A stretch of DNA of 64,000 nucleotides from positions 80,998,213 to 81,062,212 of the forward strand of contig OW799236.1 of NCBI GenBank assembly GCA_941918925.1, read 5' to 3'. The notes beneath the pieces are model-generated. The model had not been told where the DNA came from. It did no database searches and saw only the letters and a list, made by a program, of their open reading frames with translations. Source of the stretch: Phyto melanocephala (taxonomy: Eukaryota > Arthropoda > Insecta > Diptera > Rhinophoridae). Position 1 is the stretch's first letter; every line of letters begins with the position of its first letter. Of the stretch, positions 46,001 through 56,022 are shown in pieces. Position numbers and translations under genes: made by a program.

Positions 46001-48582
46001 ATATGTTTTTTTGTAATATTAGTTAGGTTCCACGTACATCCTTCATTAACGCTATTGGGTTTTTGAAACGTTTGAAATCTAGTTCGAAAAGCGCTAAGTT
46101 GGCATCGCTAATAAAAGTACCAGTTTGAGAACACTGGAAAATGTAGAATCGTTTGTCCAATTTGGTCAAATAGAAACCCGTAAAATCCATTATAATATTT
46201 TCTTTATCTTTATTCATTTATCATTTTATTCTTTATGTTCAATAGGACCTATAATTACCGAAAAATAAAGAAATGTTTTTTTTGCAAAGTAATTTTTTTT
46301 TTTTTAATTCATAGCGGAATGCTCTTGGTAGCATTTTTGCAATAAGTACAAATATGCACTAATTTTTTGCTACCAAGTGTGAGTGATACAAATTTCGCTT
46401 TAATATGATTTGTTTTTGTAGTCGTGCAAAAGTTAAATTGTTTACTAGACTTGCACAGTCTGCCCGATTTGCAAGGGTAGTTTGCATCAATGAGTGAGTT
46501 CCGCTTATTAAAGATCAAAAGCAACAAAAAAATATATTTTTTGATTGCGTGTAGAGGAAAATATATTTAAAAGAGAACAAGCCATAATTAATTAAAATCG
46601 ATGCACAACTTTTGATTTTTTTTTTCAGTGTCGCAAATAACTTAAAAGTCGGCTTTTAATGTTAGAGCAGTGAAAAGTGTGTAAACCTGTTTTATCAATC
46701 TGTCAAAAAAAGTGTATAACTTATGCAACGCACAAGAATTTTTGTTCTCAATTATACTTAAGTGCGGCCTTATATTTTCAAAATAACTTATGGCCAATAT
46801 TAGCTGTGTTCACACCAAACCGGTAGTTATTATGTTATTTCTTTTAAACTTGTTTTATTATAAACTTTTTTAAAATATTTTTTAAGTTATTTGAATGGGT
46901 AATTTTTAGCACATGTTCTCCAATGATTTATATCGCTGGGTTAATATAAAAAGCGCGTGTCTCGATTTTTAATGAAATCTCATTTTTAATGTTTATTTTA
47001 GTCTACATACAAAGAAGTTGCCTCTAAAAAGTTTAGTTAACTATAATCGAATTTAAAGGGTTATAGCTACATAAAATCCCTGTCTTAGTTTATTATTTTA
47101 TAATCAGTTTTTTTTTCATTTCATTTAAAGTAATAGAAAAATAACCTTTTTGTATAAATCCATCGATATATTTATTTTAACTTTAACAATTAACGAAAAA
47201 CTATCAAACCTGTTTTGCGGTGGTTGCTACTCAGTAAATTTTTAGTTTTGCCACAATTAAATGTGGGAAGACTTTGCAGAGTTACAACTACTAAATACCG
47301 AGTGAATTTAACTATTGTTTATTACACTGTTATATTAATGATTTTCATAATTCATCTAGTATGAGAGACAGGGCGTATTTTTTAATAAACTAAAACATAA
47401 AAAAATCAAACTTAGAATTTCGAGAATTCAGAAAGATTCATTAGACAAGTTTTACTAGTTTGATTTAAGTGACAGGCTGAAAATTTTTAAATGATGGTTA
47501 TATGGGTAATTAATATTGTTACAATTAACAAAGTTTCTTTTAATATTTTCATGTTAAAATATCTGTAACAAATTTGAAAATAATAATTAGAAATTGGATA
47601 GAATTAAATTTTTACACTTGCGCGTACTTCCTTATTGTGAAGTAAAGTGCAGTAACAAGTTTTCTAAATTATTAACATTATTTTTATTATTATTATTTAG
47701 TTTAACGAAATTTAATTAAGTAAGTACGTGTGGTTATTTTACGAATAGTATTAAAAAGGCACGCGTTTTAAGCTAATATTTTACAAAAAATTTAAAACAT
47801 TTTGTGGTTACAAGAAATTGATATTTAAGTTAAAGACACGCGATAATCAAACTGTCATATACACGATAAATATTTCATCGACAGCGGCGCTAACAAATAT
47901 GTTTTTGTTAACTTTAGCTTTGCCATCGGTCATACTAATTTTGTAAAAAAAAATTTTGTTTTTAATATTTATTTACAAATACAAATTTATACTTATAGGA
48001 CTCAGAATATTTATTTTATAATACCGCCTAATTTAGCTCATGTTTCTTTTTTGAATGTATTTTTAATACTAATAAAAATCTTAGTATAAGAATAAAATCC
48101 GGAACAAATAAATATATTATTCGATCACATATTTTCAATTTCATTAATTATTAATGAACAGTAAAAAAGTGAAAGCAAACTTGAATTCTATTAATTGGAT
48201 TTCATTCAATATTAATTCAATATAGCAAATATTCCATGAGAACAACTACTGCCTTTGAATCAATAGTAGCGTGACATGCGCAACAAACATCGTGATACAA
48301 AATTAAAACAGTATATTCAAAACTAAATTTAATAAAAGTTGCAAAAAAAAAACTTTATCAAAATTCTAGACAAACACTAAGAGCAGATTGAGTCAACAAA
48401 ATACATTGAGCGTTAAAGCCCCTTGAAATTAAGCTTGAAACAACTACAAGCAGCTCATATTTGTATTCAGTTAAATTTTAATTTTAGGAAATGTAAAACT
48501 CAACTTAGTGTTTAAGCAACTGTTACCGGGTTTGGTGTTTTATAGTAAGGAAATTAAAATTGTAAAAAGTGAAACATTCAAA
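43036..48582. other. AT-rich non-coding stretch upstream of the glutactin-like gene
   Basis: No other gene recognised. It has a 20-base A-run near 45800. Two minus-strand open frames at 46023-46217 and 46309-46527 have no known domain. Close to the gene, TCAGTT at 48467-48472 matches the arthropod initiator consensus, and TTTTAATTTTAG at about 48475-48486 could be a splice acceptor for an upstream 5' UTR exon. Neither is proven. Confidence 0.45.
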
Positions 48583-51500
48583 ATGTATAAGCGGCACATT
48601 TGTGTGGTAATGCTGTGTTTGCTGCTGGTGACCTTGAGTGAAACGAAACGTGTTAAACGTATAGTAGGAGGTCATATTTCCAAGGCCCCACCGCCAGATG
48701 ATCCGGTAGTGTTTACGAGAATTTATAATCGCGATGCACGCGTTGAAGGAATTCGCAATCCCACCACAAAAATCTATTGTTTCTTAGGTTTGTATTATGC
48801 AGAACCACCAACAGGATCAAATCGTTATGCTCGCCCTGTGTACAAGCGACTAGTGGGAGATTTAAATGCCACTTTATATGGACCGCCCTGCATACAACCA
48901 GATCCGAGCAATCAAAATCGTATAATCGGCGATGAGAACTGTTTGCTGCTTAATATTTACACACCAAAAATGCCCGATGAAACAACCGGCTTACCTGTCA
49001 TAATATGGATACATCCGGGTGGTTTCCGTTATGGTTCAGCAAATCAGTATGATGCCACGCCTATGGCTCAGCGAGGTGTAATTGTGGTTACGCCACAGTA
49101 TCGCTTGGGTTCACTGGGCATCATGGGAGATGGTACCAAAGAATTTGATGGAAATTTGGCCATTTTTGATATGGCGGCTGCTTTGAGATGGGTAAATGAT
49201 TACATCTCACATTTTGGTGGTGATCCAAAGCAAATTAAAGTTGTCGGTCATGGCTCGGGTGCTGCTAGCGCCATGTATCTTTCAATGTCTAAGTCTGCAC
49301 GTAGTGCAGCTGATATTACAGGTGTAGTGGCCATGTCTGGTACAGCCCTGTCGCAGTACGCAGTGGATAAAGAGCCAGTACAAAGTGTACAGGAGGTGGC
49401 AGAAATAAATGGTTGTCCATCAGATAATGAAATAGAAATTGTTAAGTGCTTAAGAGAGGTGAGTAGTCTAATATATTTTTAAACAAGTTAATCAAAGTAG
49501 ACTTCGTGCTAGGGAGCATATATAACAGTTATAAAAAAAAATTAAAACTCAAAACGGAGTATACCAAAAATGATAAAAATAAAATAACGCATTGCGCATA
49601 TTAATTGTAATTTTTACAAATTAACTCGTGACGTCACACCGGCAAAAAAGGGATTGATATAAAAAGTAAAAATTTTAAAAAAGTAAATAAAGTGCTAAAA
49701 TAAATGAATAAGAGTAATTATTAATACTAATAATAAAAAAAAAACAAATAAATAAAAAAACAAATATTTTATATTTTGTTTGTAACATTAACTCGAAAAT
49801 GGTAAATAACCATATAAGCCGTAATATGTTCAACAATATCGCACTTGATCAACACCAGGAAATTTAAAATGTTCACTATTTTTCGAAAAATCAACCAACT
49901 ATATTTATAGCTATTAACTGTATTAATGTCACATTAATCCCATTTTCTTGATATTTTAGTGATTATATCAAAAAAGGAGTACTATTTTTAGTTGATGCAA
50001 AAGTTTTTAAACAAATGCATTACAAATTTTCATATAAAATGTATTATTTTGAGTTAAGTCTTTATTCAAGTAGAAAATAATCATATTATTTTATTAAAAT
50101 TTTGTTGTATTTTGAGTTGATACTATATCCTTTAAAAATTTTTAGAAAATTAAAAAGCTTTAGAAAAACGGTAATAACTAAAAAAATTTTTGTTTTTTTT
50201 TTTACAAAAATTTTTAAAAAAAATTAGAAAAAGAGAAGCTAAGTATATTTTTTAATGAAAACGTTTTTACCACAATATGTATATGGATTTTTAAATAAAA
50301 AACAGTTTTTTCCTCAAATGAAAATTTTAGAATTTCGAGTTAATACACAATTGTTGATCAAGTGCGTGTTGAATAAACTGTAATGCCTTATTTTTCTTTA
50401 ATTAACACAAATCTCAATGATAATATATAAAAAAAAAATATTTACAATTGGAATGCGTAATTCTTGATCATATACGAATATCTTCGTATTGAAGTGCTCT
50501 TTTAGAAGCGATGTTAAAAAGAAAATCTTACTAACAGTAATTTTATACCAAGTAAATTAAAGTTTGGTTGAAAAAATTTATATGCGAGTTTTAATTACTC
50601 GCCACAAATAAAACTCATTTGAGAAGTTTTATTTGTTTCGTCGGAAAATAAAACTTATTTGGGGAGTTTCATTTTTTCCATCACAAAATAAGTCATTTTA
50701 TGTAAATTGAATTCAAAAATTTTTCTGTAAGGCTTTTAACGATAAACATCTTTATTTTTGAGTTCTGGGAGACAAACAAATTACGTTATCATTAAGATGA
50801 ATTGGCAAAAACTGTTGAGTACGTTTCTGCAGCACAGGTAAGCCTGAAAAGAGCTTAAAGAAATAAAATAATACATATTATATCAGATACGACTCAATAA
50901 AAAAATAAAAAAATTAACAAATTTAGATTTTTTTCTTACGTAGAAAATAAAACTTCTCAAATGCAATAGGTTTAATTATCCGACGGGAAAAATAAAGCTC
51001 CTTAAATTAGTTTAATTTTTTGGCGGCTAATTATAACTCTCATTTAACAGTTTTAACAGAACATTTATTTTTAAGTTGAAAAAAAAAACTGTTTTAGAGG
51101 GTTTTTTTATTTTATTCCATATTAATAAGAACAAGGTGAATATACCCCCACATTTTTTATGGTGGTTGGTATAAAAATAAAATTTATAGATAGAGTTATA
51201 ACAATAAGTGACAAGGACTATCATAAAAATATAACCAAATAATAAGGAATATTATAAAAGATTATTAATTTCCAGTAGTTATAGATTTATTAATAAATTT
51301 GACAATAGGAAAGGAAACAATTTAAAGATTATTGTTGAACCGAAAATTTATGAGTCATTGGCTTATGTACCAGGAATATCAGAACGGTTAAAACAATCTA
51401 AAGTTTTTAATACTAATAAATATGGAATAGCCTAGAAATCGTATAAGACAATAGGTAGATTATTTAGTAAAACAAAAGAGAGTATACAAAAATGATATAA

Positions 51501-54500
51501 GTCTAATTTAGTATATAAGGTACTTTGTAGTGGAAATTATAGAGAAAGATGTAATAAAGGTTTTATAGGTACGACTAAAAATAAACTTAAAACAAGAATA
51601 GCTGGACGTAAGTCAGACCAAAGGCATAGCGATAATATAAATTCACAAAAGACAGCAATATTCTCTCACTGTTTAAAATTTTAAATTTGTTTTAGTTTTA
51701 AACATAATTATTTTCTGTAGCGTATACATATTTATGTTAGAAATGTTACAAAATATTATTGCGCCATTAATACTTATAATTAACTATTAAGCAGACACTG
51801 ATAATATTGCTCAGAATTACAGACATTTAATACATAAAAAGTATCACATCTAAAATATATGCTCACATATTTTCTTATATAACACTATCAAACTGTTTGT
51901 TAGTTTTTGAGTTAATACATTTTTAAAAAATTTCATATAACAAAATATTGATCTATATGTCTTAAGTTTTTTTCAAAAGTTTGTTTTTTAAAATTTATTT
52001 TCTCAAACAAAACAAAAATATATAAAATCTAAACATTAATTTAATTTCCTGATGATGCTACACAACTGAGTAGCGAAATATTCAGACAAATAATAAATCT
52101 AAAAACAATATCTTTATTATAAAAATGACCGTAAAATCTTAAATATTGTTTATATTTAAAGAAAAACAGTCAAAATACAAAATAAATATATTTTTATATG
52201 AAGTTCTATATATGGGAAGATCGTGATCGAATGCCGTAATTTGGCCCCTGAATTCATCAGTCGAATTTGCCGCTGCGTTTTATTTGTTAAGTGTACCCTG
52301 GGAAAACGATACATAATCTGGCAACTCAAGATCTCTAAACAAAAAGAAATCTATTTTAATTTAGAGCAGAGTACAGTTAAATTGGTAGTTTTAATTGATA
52401 AGCTAATCGTCAGCTATTCCTTTCCAAAAACTTATATATATTCCAATTGCCAAAATTCATAAAAAATGCTTAAGCAAATTTTCTTCGAATTGCAATCATC
52501 TTGTATAATTGCACCATGATTTCTCCAAACAAACATTTTTTGCGGTCTATCTGTCTTTAGAAGGTTGTATTGACATTATTTTGTTTTTACATAATAATTA
52601 ATTGTGTAATGAAAAACGATCGCTTTGGAACAAATCTCAAACTATTGACTTCTGAAAAGTATACTGGAGGATAAAATATAAAAACAAGTAGAAGCGCTAT
52701 ATTCGGGCGTGCCGAATCTTATATACCCTTCACAACGTGTAGTCATGCAATAACAGTAGTTTGTATCACCATCCCATATGAAATACGTACATACATATAA
52801 AAAACATACATATATAAAAACATCCCATTGTAAAATAATAAATTTACGTATGTATGTTTAAAAAAAAAATTAAAAAGGAAAATTTAAAAAAAAAAAATTT
52901 AAAAAAAAAATTAAAAAAAAAATTTAAAAAAAAAAATTAAAAAAAAAATTTTTTTAAAAATAATTAAAATATATATAATAAATATAAAACAAAAAAAAAA
53001 TAATAAAAATATAAATAATATATTAAATAAAAAATAAAAAAAAAATTTAAAAAAAAATAAAAAAAATAAAAAAAAATTTTTTTTGGCTCAGCTGGGATTC
53101 AATGCAACGTTTTCTCTAACCAGTGTACACGTTTGTATGTATGTATGTTGTTGTTGTAATGTTGTTTTTGTGAAAAAAAAATCGAGGTGGTCGTGGGTTT
53201 TTGCTCATATCTCAGTTGTTTATGTACCGATATTTTTGATTTTCAATACCGATCTACTCCCGAATATTTCTGATATTTTAATACCTCACCCGAGTCCAAG
53301 CGATGTTGGGGGGCTTCAAAAAGTTGATTTCAACATTCACACGGACAGACGGTCAGACGGACAGACTGACAGGGCTTAATCGACTCCCCTATTCATAAGC
53401 TTTCAGAAAATATATACTTTATGTGGTCGGAAATCAAAATTGTAGAAATTTCACACGGAATGACAAACCTATATATACCCTTTTTCACTGTGTGAAGTGT
53501 ATAACAATATAGTAAAATTAGGCATAATTAGTAGAGCATTCTGAAGGTGCAATGCCCCTCAGTATTAGATTTGACATGAACTTAAAAAAAATTTACTATT
53601 TACATTTAATACACATAGAAAATAATACCCATAGAAAATTTTTTTAAAGCTTTTGCCACCCCTAGAAAAAATTTGAAACTACGACAACGGTGAAACCGTT
53701 AAAAAATAAGTTTGAAACTGATTTGCAAAACAACTGTAGCAACAGATCAAATCTTATATTGTTTTTAATAAGGTTTTATGTCTAAATCCATTTTTATTTC
53801 ATAAAAAACTCTTTTAACAGAAATCCGCAGACGAAATCATTGAGAATGATTCAAAAATTCAGACTGAAAGATTGGCTGGCAGAGCCATGATTAAAGGTCT
53901 TTCCGGTAGCATAGGCTTCCAGCCTCACATTGAAAATGGAGATGATGGCCGCGCTCTACCCAGTCTCATCGTAGGTGAACCAGATGAACAATTAAAAAGT
54001 GGTAACTTTGTCGCAATACCCCTATTAACTGGTGTAACCAAACATGAAACAGCCAATGCTTTTACCCTGGAAAATATAAACAAGGTGTTTGGTTCTGCTG
54101 AAAATTTTTTGGGTTCCTTAACAGATACTTTAAAAGAACTGACTTCATTTTTGAGAGTTGATAAAATAACTGGCGAAATAGCTAAAGCTCAACTACCGGG
54201 ACTACCTAGTTCTTTAACGCCGACTTTAAATGATGTATTTAGGGTGCCGGATACTCTAAATTTAAATGAGATACTGTCAAAGGTAATAATTATTTTAAAT
54301 TTATGCCTGAATAATTTAAAAATATTTTTTTTAATAATTTTCCAGGTAGTTGAATCAACCACGGATGTTCTGTTTAATCTTCCAGCTATCTTAACCACTC
54401 AAGTGTGGTCTCAAATTGCTCCAGCCTTTATGTACAGTTTTGAATATAATGGTACCATCTCTAAGGGCATTAATTTCCTGCGTGGTCTACCCATTGTGGC

Positions 54501-55050
54501 CGATACTAAGAACTCTGATCCGGAAATAGTGTCTCATGGTGATGAATTGGGCTATATGTTTGATTGTAATGATATTTTTGGCAATCCACTCCCCGAGACT
54601 CGTTTAACTTCTGAACAAGACTTAAAGGTGCGCCAAAATCTAATTGGCATGATTGTTAAATTCACTCAAGATTTCAAGGAGAACTCGAAAATTGGCGAAT
54701 TTACTGATAATCTTTTTAAGAGTGTTACCGGTAAAGGTACGCCCTTTATAAAAGTTGATTCTGAATTGACTGCCGCCTCAGATTTTCGTTTCTGTGAGCT
54801 GTCTTTATTTGGAGCTGCATTAAGTCCTGTAACTTCAATCTCTTGTGAAGGCTTGGGCAGCATCCTTTCAAGTCTTCAGGGTTCATTAGGTGATGTGAGT
54901 AGAGCTTTCGGAGGTTCCAATTTTGGTAATGTGATACCTAATGCTGGTAGAATTAGTAGTGCAGGAGGTTTATTTGGCGGTTCTTCATCGACACGTGGAG
55001 TTTCTGCCGCAAATAATCGAAAATCTGGAGGTTTGTTTGGTTTACTTTAA
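48583..55050 (+). CDS. Glutactin-like secreted cholinesterase-fold protein (catalytically dead)
   Basis: Three exons by in-frame splicing: 48583-49458, 53821-54282 and 54346-55050; 680 codons; both introns phase 0. The ATG at 48583 has A at -3 and starts a signal peptide (hydrophobic CVVMLCLLLVTL). The alpha/beta-hydrolase (COesterase) fold is clear: FLGLYYAEPP, the ENCLLLNIYTP motif, the oxyanion loop HPGGF (144-148), VTPQYRLGSLG and NLAIFDMAAALRWV. The nucleophile elbow reads GHGSG at 222-226, with Gly where the family has Ser (GESAG). A probable acid (E368) and His (H510, SHGDELGYMF) remain. Loss of the serine is the rule in glutactin, gliotactin, neurotactin and neuroligins, which act in adhesion. 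The short Gly/Ser-rich C terminus has no membrane anchor, suggesting secretion to the extracellular matrix. AATAAA lies at 55109. The exact ortholog is not determined. Confidence 0.88.
50584..51043. mobile_element. Foldback/MITE-like element in intron 1
   Basis: The left end GAGTTTTAATTACTCGCC (from 50586) and the inverted right end GAGTTATAATTAGCCGCC (to 51041) match at 15 of 18 positions. Further inverted blocks continue inward (AAATAAAACTTCTCAAATG, TCGTCGG/CCGACGG). The core has no coding capacity. Confidence 0.5.
51300..51690 (+). pseudogene. Penelope-like element fragment with GIY-YIG endonuclease
   Basis: One frame gives the end of the RT and the endonuclease of a Penelope-like element: YESLAYVPGISERLKQSKVF, YKTIGRLFSKTKESIQK, NLVYKVLCSG, then CNKGFIGTTKNKLKTRIAG, RKSDQRHSD and QKTAIFSHC. 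The VYKV...GFIG pair corresponds to the GIY and YIG strands. It is interrupted by TAG at 51433-51435 and TGA at 51493-51495, and ends in TAA shortly after the SHC motif. The rest of the element is missing. It lies in sense orientation inside the intron of the glutactin-like gene. Confidence 0.82.
52678..53510 (+). repeat. Dispersed repeat family, copy F (most complete)
   Basis: The head AAACAAGTAGAAGCGC...CGTGCCGAATCTTATATACCCTTCAC is at 52678-52730. An A/T homopolymer tract follows, then GGCTCAGCTGGGATTCAATG (53084), TTGTTGTTGTAATGTTG, CGAGGTGGTCG, GCTCATATCTCAG, GATCTACTCCCGAATATTTC, ACGGACAGACGGTCAGACGG and ATTCATAAGCTTTCAG. It ends in TGTGTGAAGTGTATA at about 53503. The head TATACCCTTCACA and tail TGTGAAGTGTATA are approximately inverted. 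Confidence 0.75.
54283..54345 (+). other. Intron 2 of the glutactin-like gene, 63 bp, in frame without stop
   Basis: Donor AAG|GTAATA and acceptor TTTTCCAG|GTAGTT. Its length is a multiple of three, and it lies in phase 0 with no stop, so the coding frame runs straight through. Retention would add 21 mostly hydrophobic residues (VIIILNLCLNN..). The gene family has conserved sequence on either side that joins well without it, so I treat it as an intron. Confidence 0.7.
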
Positions 55051-55108
55051 ATGAGGAAATATTTACGCTTCTTATGCAATTTACTTTTTAAACCTTTAAT
55101 GAAGTGAA

Positions 55109-55114
55109 AATAAA
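55109..55114 (+). terminator. Polyadenylation signal AATAAA
   Basis: The only AATAAA close to the stop codon of the glutactin-like gene (59 bases after TAA). Confidence 0.55.
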
Positions 55115-55803
55115 ATTGTTTCAAAAATGAAATGAATATTGATTTTACAATTCAAGGCAAAGTTATTCAACAGGTAGGTAGGAGAAGCATAATGTCAAAA
55201 AAATTGTAAGTCGACTTTATTCAACTTTATTATATATATTTTTGCAGGGTTGAAAAATTAGATTTTTGTTTCAGTACTGAAAAATCAACTTAAGAATATT
55301 TTTTGATAACAAAGATAATAAATTTATTTATATCATAAGTTTCACAAATATTTATAGTTTTTTAAATCTAAACAGATCATAACGAATTTTCCATCCCTGA
55401 TTTATGAATTCACCTTGACAGAAAACATTCCCTAAGAATTGTCTTTGATGTATTATTTCGCCGTTACTTATAGCTGTATAAATATGTCTTGAGGTGATCT
55501 TAGTCGATAGCTGATTAGTTTTTTCTTATTTCTTTGAAGGTATATCGGCTGATTGTTTTTATAGGTTCCATCTGTCAATAATATCTGGTTTTAATTTTTC
55601 TCTGTAAAAAATAATTTGCAATTGCAGTTTATTAAATATGTTTTTAAAATACCAAGCCGAGAATATAAAGTTTTTACATTGATGCTTTTAAAAAAATTTT
55701 CTCAGTTAAAAAAAGACAAGTTGTGTGACATTTACAAGAATACAGAAATAAATTGGATGTAGTTTCTAATTGTTGTCTCCGATGTAAAAATTCATAAATA
55801 AAT
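55115..55803. other. AT-rich non-coding stretch
   Basis: Downstream flank of the glutactin-like gene. Nothing recognised. Confidence 0.5.
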
Positions 55804-56022
55804 CTGTGGCTTGGAGCTAAAAGGGCCAATGTCTTTTTTTTGCCCTTTTGAGGTAATCATTGCATTAGATTTGTTTTCTTGCTATTTTTCATTATGGTAA
55901 AACAGCTAAGGTCACACTTAATCCAGAACAGCTTCATAAATAAAATGCTGGCCAATGTCACTATGTCCAATTTTCTCAAAAGTAAATATTTTGACATTGG
56001 CCCTTTTAGTTCCAGGCCACAG
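55804..56022. mobile_element. 219-bp MITE with 30-bp terminal inverted repeats
   Basis: The left end CTGTGGCTTGGAGCTAAAAG... (55804-55833) and the right end (55993-56022) are inverted copies, differing at two of about 30 positions; the inner 16 bases (TAAAAGGGCCAATGTC) are identical. AAAT lies on both sides and may be the target-site duplication. The interior has no transposase; the 79-codon open frame that starts inside the MITE and runs to 56118 is without motifs. Confidence 0.75.

Larger units (their letters stand above)
49459..53820 (+). other. Intron 1 of the glutactin-like gene (4362 bp)
   Basis: Donor GAG|GTGAGT at 49458/49459 and acceptor CTCTTTTAACAG| at 53820; both flanking exons are in phase 0. 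The intron contains a foldback element (50584-51043), a Penelope-like fossil (51300-51690), a dispersed-repeat copy (52678-53510) and a 220-base A/T homopolymer-rich tract (52855-53080). Confidence 0.85.

Noticed and set aside
46023..46527. Two neighbouring minus-strand open frames, one with several cysteines
   Set aside because: Short, AT-rich, no recognisable motif, no splice logic between them.
48508..48582. Upstream extension of the glutactin-like reading frame
   Set aside because: It would start at GTG; the ATG at 48583 begins a good signal peptide with A at -3.
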